DNA of 64,000 bases from Nephrocerus scutellatus (Eukaryota > Arthropoda > Insecta > Diptera > Pipunculidae): contig OX352765.1 of NCBI GenBank assembly GCA_947095585.1, positions 78,971,976-79,035,975 on the forward strand, given 5' to 3'. The stretch's first letter is position 1; each line of letters starts with the position of its first letter. Below the pieces are notes generated by a model. It did not search any database. It saw only the letters and a program-made list of their open reading frames with translations, and was not told where the DNA came from. Both the position numbers and the translations under genes were made by a program. This document shows, piece by piece, positions 9,355 to 21,768 of the stretch.

Positions 9355-9954
9355 AATCAATATATATGTATATGTATAAGACATTAAACGTATCTTCTGT
9401 TCTCTCTAATTTATAATTTTATCATTACAACCATAATTATTTCACTAGATGTGGCAACAACATATCTTGCGGTTTAATAAGTAATGACTTTGGAAGAAAC
9501 TCAATTAGATTTACTGGCCCTTTGGATGATTTACAACAAGCTGCCAGAAGCTATAAAAAAATCGCTTAATTTTCATCAATTTAAGAAAAGGTTGAAGCTA
9601 TATTTTCAATCACTTTTGAACAATTATATAAGATGATGATTAAATAGTTATTAATTTCTAATTTTGCATTAGTTGGAAATATATTATGCGGTTTTATTTT
9701 GAATTTAAATTTAGTATTTTTAATATTTATATTTGAAAATTTGTTAAATTATTAAATATTAATATATTATTAATATTATATATTAATATTATTAAATATT
9801 AGTCTTTTATTATTATTGTTTGGTGGGCTGAAAAGCCTGCGCTGATTCACTGCGACCTAGAGATCTATTGTGCATCCCGAATGATTACCACTTTATGTGG
9901 TGGCTTAGTTCCTTAATGAATGCCATGCATGAATGAATGCAGTTAGATCGAAAT

Positions 9955-11320
9955 GACATTCTGTCCTGGGACTGTGTGAGCCTTGAGGTGCTTAAGTCTT
10001 TTCCTTGTTAGAGGATCACTAATGAACAGTATGTGTTCTGGCGATTCTTTTGCCTTGTTGCAGAAACTGCAGCTGTCCGTCTGGGATTTGCCCATTTTCG
10101 ATAGGTGGCTGTTGAATGGGCCATGTCCCGTTATGTACCAGACTAGAGATCTGAGTGCATGACAGTTTAGTTAGATTGTCTTGTCTATATGTACAATGTT
10201 GTACTTGAGAAGCCTCTTGGTATGCTTCATCCCTGTCGACGATACCCATTCAGCTTCGATGGCATTGTTAGCCCACTCTTTAATTTTGTTTTTGAGGTGG
10301 CTAAGGGAGTAGGCAATGCTTGGTTCCGGCCCAGTGGATGCACCTTCTGCGCCTTCTTTTGCGCAAAGATCGTTCCCTGCAATGCCTAGCGCACTCAGGG
10401 GACCACATAAGGGTGATTTTATTGGTTTTGGCCAATTGTTTTAATTGGCAGTAGCAGCTCCACGTTGTTTTTGTGTTGAAAGTAGGGCCTTTTAGTGCAA
10501 GTAGTGCAGCCTGGCTATCTGAGATCATGTATGTAAATCTCAGTTCTTCTGTATTTTCTTTTAGTGCATTCCAAGATGCAGGCTTCAATTGCAATTGTTT
10601 CTGCCTGGAAAACGGTTGAAGAGTTACCTAAGGGTAATCGCAGTGTGATTCTGGGTCCTGTATCTGTTTTCGATCCGTCTGTGTACCAGATGGATGCATG
10701 ATGGGGGAGGTTATTGATGATATTTTCAACTTGATGACGTTATGGAATTCTAACTAAAAAGTTTCTTTGGAGATCAGTTGTTTTCATCATTGAGTCTGAT
10801 TGTGGGACAATACCATAATCCAAGTTTATTTTGGAAATGATGTTTGTATGTCCTAGTCTATTGGATTTGACCTGGTTGTTTATATTGAAAGTGGAGAGTC
10901 TTAAGCCAGCTTCACGTTTAATGTGTTGTGAAGTGGTGTAAGTCCTATAATCTTTTCGAGGGCTGCCGTAGGACAGGTCTTTATGGCACCTGTTGCACTA
11001 AGACAAATGAGTCTTTGTATCTTATTTAGTTTTTAACGTGTCTTAGATTACTCTGTTTTAGGTCACCATATCAGGGCTGCGTATGTCAGCTTAGGTTTGA
11101 TAATATTCTGGTATAGCCAAAGAGTCATTTTCGGGCTTATTCCCCACGTTTTGATGAACATGCGTTGGCATGTGAAGTAATCTCTATTAGTTTTGTTAAT
11201 AATGTATGTCATATGGGAGTTCCATGTTAGTTTTTGATCGAACATAACTCCCAGATATTTGGCTTCCGGCACTATTTGAAGGACCTTGCCTTGGAAATTC
11301 GTCGCCCTCGAAATTGCATG
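9955..11320 (-). mobile_element. 5'-truncated RNase-H-bearing LINE fragment
   Basis: On the minus strand the order is a reverse transcriptase thumb (EAKYLGVMFDQKLTW, with the PKLTYAALIW block near 11065), a linker, then RNase H: YTDGSKTD near 10690, FQAETIAIEA near 10590, SDSQAALLAL near 10520, and a frameshifted WVPGH-type region near 10390. The C-terminal cysteine/histidine region lies near 10050-10150 (ITGHGP, SCSFCNKAKESPEHIL). Several stops and frameshifts make it a pseudogene. The catalytic palm is absent because the copy ends where the SINE begins near 11320. Jockey-, I- and LOA-related LINEs have this reverse transcriptase-RNase H arrangement; I do not assign the clade. Confidence 0.75.
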
Positions 11321-11618
11321 AACCTCCTGCTCGGCAGCCATGTGCACTTCCACTGAGCCAGGAGGTTCGTGGTTCGAATCCCAGCAACACCAAAAGTATT
11401 TTTCACGGTGTCCCACCTCTCGCGAATGGGTGACAAACGTCCCGAGAGTAATACCTTGTCACGGAAAGTTTCTCACAATTCGCCGTTCGGATCCGGCCTT
11501 AAAAAATTGTAGGTCCCTTCTATTTGTGTCCAAAAATATACATGCGCAGCACAAATGGTCGCGAGAAGTTAGGCCTTGGACCGCAAAGGTCTGTCGCGCC
11601 GAATATTATTATTATTAT
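11320..11618 (+). mobile_element. tRNA-derived SINE with an inverted 5' end
   Basis: A tRNA B-box, GGTTCGAATCC, lies near 11370 on the plus strand. The tRNA A-box, TGGCTCAGTGG, is present but on the minus strand (about 11350-11360). The segment 11325-11361 read in reverse joins onto 11362 onward to give normal A-box-to-B-box spacing (about 43 nt). This is what a 5' inversion during insertion (twin priming) leaves. The tRNA-unrelated body runs to 11600 and ends in an ATT-repeat tail (GAATATTATTATTATT), a usual SINE tail. It abuts the truncated LINE on its left. Confidence 0.65.
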
Positions 11619-11624
11619 TTAAAC

Positions 11625-11940
11625 CTAAAGGTATGAAATGGAATGCAATGAATGTGGCAATATATACAAAAGTATTTAACCCTAAAAGTATGCAATGAAA
11701 TTAAATGAATGTTGCAGTATTTACTAAAATATTTAACCCCTAAGATATGCAATGAAATTTTTTTTTGCAATAACTACTAAAATAAATAAAAATACAGGTT
11801 AAATACCTGTAAAGTATACAATAAATTATAATAATGGTCACAATATTTACTAATGTGCTTAACTCTTAATGTATACAATGAAATGTAATAAATATTGCAT
11901 TATTTATTAAAGTATTTAACTTTTGAAGTATAACGCCAAC
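11625..11940 (+). repeat. Degenerate tandem repeat, about 65-70 bp unit
   Basis: The block TATTTAACCCTAAAAGTATGCAATGAA recurs four to five times with substitutions and indels (near 11670, 11735, 11860 and 11910). It is AT-rich with no coding potential. Confidence 0.65.
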
Positions 11941-13187
11941 GACAAAGGTACTATTTTCAAAATGGCCGGTAATGTAAACGAACAGACAGACAGACGAATA
12001 CACGAAGCCTTCCCTTCTCGAATCACAAAAAGTTACAAAAAAGAAAAAAGAAATTCTTACGCTGGTAAGTGATCGACGGGTGATCACTTCTTCAAGCAGA
12101 TATCAAGTATTCTGAACCCCCGCTTTAAAACATAATTTGTGTGGAATTTTCCCTCCTCCTGTAAATTTGAATGCAAACATTTTGTTGGCTTAACTTTGAT
12201 GTTTCTGATGAAATAATTCTGCGGGCGATCTTGCCTGGCTTACTGCTGCTGATTGCTGCAGTATTGCATTACGTTACGTTATGTTTGTTGGTTAGTTTAA
12301 AGCCTTTTATTGTTTTATTTGTTGTTGGTAAATAAACAAAAGGTTAGAACGACCTCAAGAAAAAGATCACGACGCATCATGATGCTGAGCTGCATGATCG
12401 TTTCGCGCATGAAATTTGATTTGGTATTTGTCTTATTTTTATTGCCGATCGCAAGATGTGAGGAGGATCCCTCCACCTCCACCCATCCATGAAATAAAAA
12501 TGATACATTGCAACCGATTTGATTGTGCAGCAGTTGCGCTCTTGTGTTGTGCTGTGGTAAAGCACACTCTACACACACCGACCGCGACGTCCGACGCAAT
12601 CATCGATCGTTTGAACTGAGAATGAGATGTGATGTGTTGCCCAATCCTTGCCGCTAGTATGACCCCTCTAGCGTTTGGTTACCACACTCTCCCGGGGCAA
12701 ATCAATTGTTTTACCGCGATAGTGTGTGCTTCCTGTGCACTACGTCGGTCGTCGGCCGTTCAATGTGCTGCAGACAAAATCGGTGGTTTAGTTTTTATTT
12801 GATTTGGAGGAATTTTTTGGTCTGTTGTTCGATCGTCCACAGTGCTGTTATTGTTGTTGTTGCTGGCCAATTGTTTTCAATTTCAGCTGGGTGATCAGTG
12901 GGTTGATTGCCGATTGCTGGTTGCTAGCTGAAAAAGGCAATAAAATGAAATTGTGGTTAACCGTAATGGAAGTTGAGATGCTTAGAGCAGCAGTTGGGAG
13001 CTGTATTTTGTGTGCCTTATATCGCTCTTTGAGGTTGTAGTAGTTGCCAGCATTGAGACAGAAGCAGCGAAAAAGGGATTGCCAGTTAACAAGGGAGGGG
13101 AAAGGGCAAGTATTTTCTGTCAACTAGGAAAGTCTCTTAACACGTAATGTACAGAACCTTTTCTTTGACTATGCTTTTGTATCTAAC
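11941..13187. other. No gene recognised
   Basis: I see no convincing exon, repeat family or RNA gene. Short ORFs on both strands overlap each other and have biased, implausible composition. The region is of mixed base composition and could be host intronic or intergenic DNA. Confidence 0.4.
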
Positions 13188-13479
13188 TAGCAGAAATACC
13201 CGGCGTTTCCCGGCTGCCCCATTCCACTGACCCCCACACAACTGACCACCCGCCCACTGACCATCCACTCACTGACCTCCTGCCCACTGGTCTCACTCCT
13301 ATCAAATTTTCCCGAATTCTTAAAATGTCCGGGCAACTTTTCAAATTTTTCTTTCCGTTGTAACGAGGTAAATTGCTGGGGTACGCTCGCTCCAGGTTCC
13401 TCGGCCGCGGACTCGAGTTTCGTAGCGACGTGATACGGGCAAGAACGTTGCTCTGGGGAATCTGTCCCTACCGGATTTA

Positions 13480-14070
13480 GTTGAAAGCAGCAGGTCTTGC
13501 TCTGCTCACCCTCTATTAAGTGGAGAACTAGGCCCTGAAAGTGATCGAATTTCAGGATGGAGTCCTGAAGCCTAACAAGGGAAATCTCACCCTATCCAGA
13601 TCTCTCGGGTTTCGAGATGGAGTCCTGTAAAGCCCGCCAGAGTCTCGAAAACAAGAAAGGGGATGTAAACTGGGATCAGTCGAAAGCAGCAGGTCTTCCA
13701 CCGCTCACTCTCTCCTGAATATAACTAATAAAGCGAAGGGTCTCTACACCTACCAAGGGAAAATCTCACCCTATCAAGATTTTGCGGGTTTCGAGATGGA
13801 GTCCTGTAAGGCCCGCCAGAGTCTCGAAACCAAGAAAGGGGATGTTATCTGGGATCAGTCGAAAGCAGCAGGTCACTCTCTCCTGAATGAAAACTAGGCC
13901 CTAAAAAAGATCGAACTTCAAGAAGTAGTCCTGTAAGGTCCGCCAGAATCCTGAAGCTGAAGGGTATCTACACCTAACAAGGAAAAATCTCATCCTATCA
14001 AGATTTTCCGGGTTTCGAGATTGAGTCCTGTAAGGCCCGTCATAGTCTCGAAACCAAGAAAGGGGATATA
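13480..14070 (+). repeat. Three-fold tandem repeat of about 180-220 bp
   Basis: GTCGAAAGCAGCAGGTCT-type sequence recurs near 13484, 13676 and 13857. The block GGGTTTCGAGATGGAGTCC recurs near 13606, 13787 and 14010. Spacings are about 191 and 181, then 223 bp for the last. Confidence 0.8.
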
Positions 14071-14504
14071 AACTAACACACTGAAAGGACTGGACTAACC
14101 TGATTATAGCGCTGATCAACGTTGGTTGTCCCGTATCCCGCCACCAAAATTTCTCCGTCTTCGACTTACACCAAGTTTGGTGTAAGATATTTGAGGGTTT
14201 ATTTTTAGCTTCCGGCCTGAAGCTCTTCTATTTGCATTTGGTATTTCAGTGTTACTATATGTGTACTATTGTTACCGATGCCGTCCGTGTGAACCGTGTC
14301 ACTGATCTAGCAGGAAAGAGAACAATTCTTCCTGTGTTTCTCTTCTCTTATAAGATTTGCCTCTTGATGGACTTTGCAGCTCTCTCAGCTCTCTCGTGTT
14401 GTTGGTGTTTTACCTTCTGGTTATGTATTGCAAATCTTTTGGGTTTTTTCCATCTGGCATTTTGTCACCTCCGTTATTTCGTACATACTGCGTTGGCTGT
14501 GTCG

Positions 14505-14615
14505 CTACGCTCGATTTATTTGCATGCATGTGCTGTGTTGCTATGCTGGTTGTATTTGCATGCCCTTGCTGTGTTGCTATGCTGGATTTATTTTGCATGC
14601 ATTTGTACTCAATTA
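14505..14615 (+). repeat. Short tandem repeat, about 45 bp unit
   Basis: TTGCATGC with TGCTGTGTTGCTATGCTGG recurs three times. It generates cysteine- and leucine-rich spurious ORFs in several frames. Confidence 0.75.
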
Positions 14616-14849
14616 GCGTTTGCGGGATTTTTCTTCGTGTGTGCACAGTGAGTGTAAGACGAAAGTTTGACGTTAAAATTTTCGTCATTACACCGTACAA
14701 ACTTTATTTGGATTATGACCAACATTATTAAATAAAACAGAGCCAAATCGGTCCAGCCGTTCTAAAGTGAACCGCTTACCAATGAAAAGCATTTTATTTA
14801 TATGAAGAGTTTCTCTTGCCAATCGCTGCTTTTAATTGGGCTTAGATGG

Positions 14850-15990
14850 CTAATTGATAATTACTAAGAAGACCCTAAATAAGAGCGTAATAATCTCAGT
14901 CCTTCTCTATGGTGCTGCAGTATGGCTTCTATTAAAGGTGGTTTGAAGATATCCTGCTCTATAGAGCTACAGTATGGACTCTATCAAAGGTGGTTTGAAG
15001 ATCTCCTTGGTCGTTTCTGCAAAAAATTCTTCCCCATTTGCATTGAGTAAGAGAACTCTTACTTTGTTGTCGACTTTCTAACCAGGGGAAATTAAAAAGG
15101 CGGGAGTGTCAGTTTTACGTGACAATCTTACAGAGACAAGATAGAGAAGGGAGTCGGTCAAAGCGTGTTTTAACATAGAGCTAATCTGCAAAAGTCATAC
15201 AGGCTTTCTGACTCGACTAGTATCTTTCAGACGGAGATTTTAGCTATAAGGAAGGCTTTTATGGCCTTGAGAAAATACCACACAAATTCATCCGTTTATA
15301 ACCTGAAGCTAGCTAAGCAGCACAAAGAAGAATTGGCTTTGATAACCCTTGTTTGGGTGCCAGGGCATAGTAACATAAAGGATACTCAGAAAGCAGACGA
15401 TTTAGCTATCAATATCCTCACTCTGGAAACCGGCTTAATGGAAATAATCAACTGTTGTGCATTGGGTTCTTTCTATATCTGAAGTGTAGCCACCTGCGCC
15501 ATATCAAGATCGCTTGGCCTTCCTACAATAAAAGGAGAAATACCGAGTTAATCTCCACGTCTCAGAATTATATTTGCACAATTGTGGCTACAAGTATGGG
15601 TCACTGACCAGTCGGCAACCTGCTGATAATCTGGGTATTTCACATAATACTTCTTGCAGGAGCTGTAAGCAGGTAAATGAGATAGAAACTCTTTTCCAAA
15701 TATCCGCAACTAGCAGGTTACAGAGTTCGCATTCTGAGTATTCGTTGTCGAGCTGGACTACTGGACCATCAAATTGGTTTCGTACTTAAACGGTACAGTT
15801 TGGATTTTAAAACCTTTCATATTATGTCTCGCGTCGGTGATATCAAAATGGCGCAATTTATGTTCTCGCAATTGTCCTACCTACCTTCATATGAGATTCA
15901 TTTTTGAATTTACGAAATTGACAGGAACTCCGACCTATCAAGAAACTGCGAACTGGACGTGATCGAACAGATACCAGCGCTCCGACCTAT
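14850..15990 (+). mobile_element. Decayed RNase-H-bearing LINE fragment
   Basis: The plus strand encodes the end of a reverse transcriptase (SVLLYGAAVW near 14895), an RNase H with ITLVWVPGHSN and KADDLA (15330-15410), and a C-terminal cysteine region (NTSCRSCKQVNEIETLF near 15640-15700). The frame changes between blocks, so it is a pseudogene. The ORF 15261-15482 covers the RNase H half and 15574-15789 covers the C-terminal region. A 54-bp imperfect duplication lies at 14905-15005. The catalytic reverse transcriptase is missing. Confidence 0.7.
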
Positions 15991-17149
15991 TGAGTATTCG
16001 AATCTGGCCGATAGAGTCAACTTAGTAAAGGTAGAGCGTATTTGGAGGATGACCTAGAGTGACTAAGTGTGCGCAACTAAAACTACTGCTAAATTAAGAA
16101 GCATATTAGTTGTTTATGTCCATTTTCTGAATCCGAATTGTATGGCCACATAGTTAGCACAACACCTTAGAAACAAATTTGCGTATTTCGAGTTCTTTTT
16201 GTAAAGTTTTAGGAATGCCATCTCGTTTTTCATTTCAGTTCTAGCCTTCAGAAACTGCAGCACGTCTGGAGCGAACATCTCCTCCAATGACAGTCGTGCA
16301 AAAAGGTTTCTTCTGTCGTTTAATTTCCTGCTGTTGCATGACCCACAATTGTACCAGATCTCTCGTTCTCTTTTAGTTCAATGACCGTCTATGGTATCAC
16401 CTTTGAAAAACAAAACACGTGCAGTAAAAATGCTAATTTCACATAAAAAAGGAACATACAACTTTTTGAGGAATCGAAATGATGTTTTTTGAAAATTCCA
16501 TAAAATTTCTTTGGAAATCAAATCGAAATCAAATCAAAAAAAATGGCATTCTTTCTTAGTATCTGTTGATGAAATGAAATTCTCAAATATCAGTTAAATC
16601 AGGCTCCGTTATCTTATTACAAAGTTTTAAGTCGAAGTACGAAAGAGGCAGTTTTTGCCAAAACTGTTCTTGACGTGCACTTTTTTTTTGGGATGGAGTT
16701 TGAGAAGAAAAAAACCGATATGACAACTCCTTTCGACACCGACGGTCCGAACCGCTTGTTATTGCTGTGTCGTCGTCGCCCCGCAGGGTGCGTGCTCAGG
16801 AGATCGATCTTCATATAATTTTGCAGCTTTTTTAATTCGACGACAATAAATTCGATTTATTTCAATTGTCATTACCTCATTTACATTTTGTGTCCTTTTC
16901 TCATCGATCATGCGACGAAAGCTGAAATGACAAAAAAACAAAAAAAAAAAAAACAGATTGAGGCTATAGTGGGTAGTTGCTGACTTTTTCCTTTTAACTT
17001 TTCTACTGGAATAGAATGTACGCTGTATGTATAGAGCTTGAGCCGTACAGCAACAAGGCGATTCCTAGTCTAAGTTAATGGTTAACGGACTTAAATTATT
17101 AAAACAATATATACATACACTCTATAAAACTTGAGGTTGAAACCATTTC
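15991..17149. other. No gene recognised
   Basis: I find no assignable feature. 16100-16600 may be old transposon sequence; 16600-16950 is mixed composition with homopolymer runs. Short ORFs here have no recognisable motifs. Confidence 0.4.
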
Positions 17150-17246
17150 TCCAACGTCATGTTGAAGAGAACGCAGGTCAGTACATACCCTTGACTGAGC
17201 CCGTTGGAGATGTTAAATTTGCTTGATAGTGATTCGGATATCATTA
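17150..17246 (-). mobile_element. Small RTE LINE fragment
   Basis: About 95 bp match, by eye, the RTE copy at 39738-39832 in the same orientation, around the region just before the catalytic box (TTGAAGAG.ACGCAG.. then GAGCTTGATAG..AT.CGGATAT). It is too short to code. Confidence 0.6.
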
Positions 17247-17409
17247 ATTGCCTTAAACTGCAATAAAAAATGTTCCTTACAATATAATTTAATATTTTGC
17301 TTAAATTTTAATAATGACTTTCGTCCTTATCCAAGAACTATGAACTGTCAACAACCTGGTTTGCGGACTCTAATACTACCTCAAGCGAAGAATGACTCAA
17401 TTTGCTTTT

Positions 17410-19470
17410 AAGTCACCCACTTCATGGGTAGCTCCCATATTTTAAGTAATGACAGCCTTAAGGGGGTAGACACTCGTTCAATCATCTCCAATGATCTGAT
17501 AAACAAGGATAAATTGCTTTGGGTGCTATAAAGCTTCAAACCATACAATTCTGCGGGTTCAGACGGCCGAGCTGCAAAGGACTCCCGATATTATCCTTCA
17601 TTTGCTAGAAACAGTTCTCAAGATTTGTCTCGATATGGTGCACATCCCAGTTTTATGGAGAGAAGTCAAAGTGGTTTACATACTCAAAGCCGGTAAATGG
17701 TTGCACGTTTGTTGAAAGGATCTCAGACCAATCAGTCTATCATCATTCCTGTTAGACACCAGAAAGATTGATCGATATCTAGGTACGCACGTATCGTATC
17801 TTGTCTACAGATCAACATGCGTATTGTAAACGGAGTCTGTAGAAATAAGCTCTGCACACACTGGTACGTTCTATTGAACATTCTCTTCACCACAAGAAGT
17901 ACACAATGGTGGTATTCCTAGCCATTAAAGACCCTTTTAAAAACGTCAAAAAATCTGCGATTACGGATACACTTTCGACTTTGAGGGTGGACGACTAGTT
18001 TGGCGAAATGATTAATCTTCTGCTTTGCAAAACTGGGTGTATCGTCTGCCAGAAAATCTGTCTGCATAGGAACTCCACAAGGTGGAGTCCTAACCCCCTT
18101 CTATGGAACTTAGTGATGAATTTGCTGCTGTTATGCCTAAGAAGGAAGGGCTGCGGAGTAATCGCTTATGCGGAGGACGTTGCTATTGCCGTCTCAGGAA
18201 AACAGCCGAGTACCTTAAAAGAACTCCTGCAAAATGCGCTCAACAAACAAACTTGTTGTTGTTGTTGTAGCAACTCCAGGTTTGGGAGTGGATCCAAGTG
18301 ATCCAATCTCAAACCTGTTGTTGTGTTGACGATCTTTTGCCCAATGTCTTGATAGGTATTGGGATTCTTTTGGTGCGTAGAACCAATCGTCGTGGAAAGG
18401 AAGCTAACTTGTTAGGTAGATCGCTGTGGTTTAGGGGTAAATCCTCACAAAACTGAGCTTGTCTTATTCACCAGGAAATATAAAGCTCCAGTTATTAACC
18501 CTCGTTCTATAAAAGGTATAAGCTTAACATTCTCTGATAAACCCAAGTTATCCTGAATTTAGTCAAGATCCCTGACAATAGACTACACCGCTCCATTTTA
18601 ACAAAACTTCTAGGTCACCTTCCCCTCCAGATCATTCTGGGAAGAAGACACTTACCTGAATGATAAACAAATACATTTTTACACAGATGGGTCAAAAACC
18701 GATGATTGAGTTGGCGGAGGTGTTTTCTTTCTCCGTTCTTCCGTCTTCCTAATAACTGTAGTGTTTTTCAGGCTGAAGTTATGGTGATCAATTAAGCATT
18801 ATCTTTTGCTGAAGAGAAACCTCCCCTAAGGATATCCGTATATTCTCTGGACTTAAATCCCTGGCATCAGTCTCTTCGAATTCAATTCAAGCCCTTAACT
18901 GCCGATCATTTCTCATGGAGATTGCGGAGCAGTTCAATATTCACCTGTGTTGGGTGGCGGGCCACGGAGACAATCCGGGAAACTGTATGCCTAACGAACT
19001 CGCCAAACTAGTTCCTTGTTACCTGAATATGGTTCTTCATGCAAACTCATGTTAAAGTGGGATGCTTGGGACGGTAGCTTAGCGACAAAGCAGATCTTGC
19101 CTAAACTTAAAGTGTTTGATATCTCAAAAAATATCGCACATCGGTGCTATTTCAGGTGTCATCACTGGACACTGTCTCATAGGCAAGCATGCAGCAAGGC
19201 TTTCGAGTCTTTTTAAATGACTTCTGCAGAAGCTGCATGGTTGAGGAGTAGTAGGAGACCATTCTCCAGTTTTTCTGTACATGTCCAGGCTTCTCACAAA
19301 AACGTAAACTCCATTTAGGAGCTTTATTCTACAATGACACTAATGATGTAATCCATATTGACAATAGAAGTCTCCTCCGCTTCATACGAAGCTCTTATTG
19401 GTTCAACGAGTAGGTGGAAAACTTTTCTTGATCCACGTGGTATCATAATGGACCATTACTGGTCTAAGTG
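17410..19470 (+). mobile_element. Decayed LINE with reverse transcriptase and RNase H remnants
   Basis: Blocks in order are a reverse transcriptase N-terminal part (AFKPYNSAGSDG-like near 17525, LWREVKVVYI near 17655, LRPISLSSFLL near 17725), a GTPQGGVL box near 18070, the catalytic box as YAEDVAIAVSGK near 18165 (YADD changed to YAED), RNase H (FTDGSKTDD near 18680, WVAGHGDNPGNC near 18950) and a C-terminal HCLLG-type region near 19165. Many frameshifts separate the blocks. 18250-18400 contains an inserted GTTGTTGTT-flanked repeat that breaks the thumb region. It is a pseudogene. Confidence 0.75.
18250..18410 (+). repeat. GTTGTTGTT-flanked insertion inside the LINE
   Basis: The LINE coding sequence is interrupted by a block starting with a TTGTTGTTGTTGTTG run (from about 18254), followed by the motif CAACTCCAGGTTTGGGAGTGG and a second GTTGTTGTG near 18320. 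Such GTT-repeat-headed blocks are common in fly genomes, probably as short non-autonomous elements. Confidence 0.45.
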
Positions 19471-19499
19471 TGTCGGTTTCACTGTGCAGCTACCTTAAC

Positions 19500-21766
19500 C
19501 TTACCTTACCTAAACTCACGTTATCAGTGAGTTTCGTCGCCGAGAATGATTTTCTTGAAAAGAAATTAGTCCGATTCGTATACATTCGTATCTCCAATGA
19601 TAACACTTTTTATAAAAATTTGGAAGTGATCGGGCTTAGCTAACCGTCTGACCGGCTTCCATATAATTTTTTTCAAAATTAAATCGATTTTATTTAAACT
19701 TTTCCCACCGATGACAACACTTTCTATAACAATTTGGAAGTTGTCGGCCCGAAGGACCGAGTACGAGGGTTGGTTTTATTTCCATCAGAAACAAATGCGT
19801 GAAAAATCTATTATACCCCTCTTTTCTTATACGGCATTAAAAAAGGGACAAAACCCCAAAAACAAAGAAAACGCCACAGAAACCAAGTCGTCGCCCTATG
19901 TCGCGACGACTACTTGACATTGTGAGTCACGTTCGACCAGAGATGTCATTGCCAATCGATGTTCACTTTTGAATGTTTGCTGTCAGGCAACGACGAAGAC
20001 GACGATATACTCACTGTCCTTACGGTCGTATAACGATCCAAATACCCATATTAGGCGCGCTGCTTGCACAAGGACGACAGCAACATTCATTTTCCATTTT
20101 TGGCTTGTCCAGGGTCCAAGAGAGGAACTCCTTCGTTTTATGAAGAATATCTTGAAACCAATTGGACCAATTTTTTTTTGGTGACTAAATTCCCTCAATC
20201 AGTTCAGAGACTAATGCGCTCGTGCGTTTTATCTGTCATGTGCGATGACATAAAACAGATGTGTGTGTGTGTATATGCGCCGGCGTGGCGTGGGCACATC
20301 CATCCAGCAAACAGAAGAAACGACAATATTAACATCAATAAAACCGTCGAATGGAATGAAGTCTACCATTTGTTATTGTTGTTGCTGTTATGATTATTAT
20401 TACAACTGCATTAACGGTGTTGGAGTTGGTCCCATATTACCTCCGGCCGCTCCGCATCCAGACCAGTCACTCATAATTCGTCGTCGTCGTCGTCTTCAGG
20501 TCTCATTACAAAATCGCCGACACTGCGGCTTGTGCACCGTTGCGCTTCGATCGATCCAAATCTCCGGCAGGACACCATCGAGCACTGAGCACTAAGCACC
20601 CATGTCGCGATCTAAATGCGCGACATGTGCCCCGTAAAATAATGCACCCAACCGGCTCCAAAGCGATGATGATTTAAGATCAAAGGGAATTCATAATTTC
20701 TCGTAATATTACAAAACCTCATGCTGTGAATGAATGAGGCTCGATGCAATCCAATAAAAGGCGATTAAAGCTTCGCCGCCGCCACTGCCGCCGATTCATA
20801 AACGGAATTATTTTCGGACTCATTGGGATCTATCGATAAACGGGCAAAACAAAAGTTCCCGTTTTTCATTTTTTTTTTTGTAATAAATTTTCATAAAGGA
20901 GATCTGAGATTGATCTCTGCCTTGAGGGATATACATTTGACGGCAACAACAATAAAAACTGCCGCCAATGACCGAGGTACGTTTTGATTGATATGCTCGG
21001 ATATGTTGTACAAGTATCCGAAGATACAGAAAACTCTTTTAACCGAAGCTTGTAAGGTAAGGTAAGGTGGATATGCTTCAACCGCTGCTAATTATTGAAG
21101 AGTTAGCTCATCCAGGTAATTAGGTCTTCAGTTTTTATCAGATTTAAAGATTGCCAAGCGCTACGTCGGTCTAGCGGTGATATCTGTTTGCTTACATTAC
21201 AAATTAGAAGCAGCTATATTTTTCGGTGGGATGTGATAAGAAATTTCTGAGGGCAAAGAAAGGTCTGTAGAGATAAGACGTAGGTAGGTAGGTAGGAAGT
21301 TCCTTTTTGATTGTTTTTTTGAACAGAATAAATTCAAAACGTTTTCTCAAAACAGACAGTTGTCGTATTATCGATCAAAAATGTACTGGTACAGACAAAT
21401 AGGTGTCATTTATGCCCTATCTTATATCATGCTTTGGACACAGGATTGTATCCAATTGCCTCATTTTAATCTTTCCAGTCCAGTAGGGATACGACCTTAG
21501 AGTTATTCAGACATTATTGAACGGTCGTAGCCTTCGCCCAAATAAGTATTATGCCATAGGTCCGCGAAAAAGTAAAAGTTAGCAACTCGCCCGAAGACGA
21601 CTATTAACACAGGAACATTGAAGGTTCCCTGTTAAGAATGACATGTCAAGAAGTGACACAGACAATTAGGCAGTAATCTTCAGTAATCGTCTATAGCCAA
21701 ATAATAACGGATAAAAAAATGTATTTCTTTCTTTTCATATTGATAAGAAACAATATAAACGAGATA
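19500..21766. other. No gene recognised; minor repeats
   Basis: Two diverged copies of a 45-bp block (AACACTTT.TATAA..ATTTGGAAG) lie near 19598 and 19719. (GTC)n lies at 20476-20495. AAGGTAAGGTAAGGT lies at 21055 and GTAGGTAGGTAGG at 21285. The ORFs here lack recognisable domains. The region may be host intergenic DNA with fragments of old elements. Confidence 0.4.
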
Positions 21767-21768
21767 TA

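Larger units (their letters stand above)
265..9950 (+). mobile_element. Decayed non-LTR retrotransposon (LINE) interrupted by two younger insertions
   Basis: Three collinear blocks belong to one LINE. 265-939 encodes the reverse transcriptase fingers/palm (EPGEFPKQLKIAKVIP, YRPISTLSVFGK, GVPQGSILGP). 7738-8320 encodes the catalytic FADD box, the KYLGVIFDSRM thumb block and a shortened C-terminal region. 9360-9650 encodes the extreme C-terminus (RCGNNISCGL, FHQFKKRLKLYF type). The reading frame is broken by stops and frameshifts in all blocks, for example near 608 and after 690. No endonuclease domain is present, so this copy is truncated at its 5' end. The 3' untranslated part appears to run to about 9950 with GAATGAATG-like tail repeats. 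The clade is not certain; the motifs fit the Jockey/CR1/L2 group. Confidence 0.75.
13188..14816 (+). mobile_element. Composite dispersed repeat element with internal tandem repeats
   Basis: The left end has CTAGCAGAAATACCCGGCG, a motif I associate with dispersed repeats in many insect genomes. The right end has AAATCGGTCCAGCCGTTCT near 14743, also typical of the ends of such repeats. Between them are a 181-223-bp tandem repeat (13480-14070), a perfect hairpin at 14165-14186 and a 45-bp repeat (14510-14610). No protein-coding core survives. The hydrophobic ORFs at 14232-14731 fall in the repeats and overlap in three frames, so I do not call them genes. Boundaries and class are inferred. Confidence 0.45.

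Noticed and set aside
8821..9416. ORFs of 121 and 60 codons
   Set aside because: Translations of the ACGCG minisatellite (repeated HARHTRDTRHVIAS-type peptide) with no known fold.
11360..11395. Functional tRNA gene
   Set aside because: Only the T-arm/B-box part is in this orientation; the A-box half is inverted and the body and ATT tail are those of a SINE.
14232..14731. Hydrophobic cysteine-rich ORFs
   Set aside because: Three overlapping frames over a short tandem repeat inside a repeat element.
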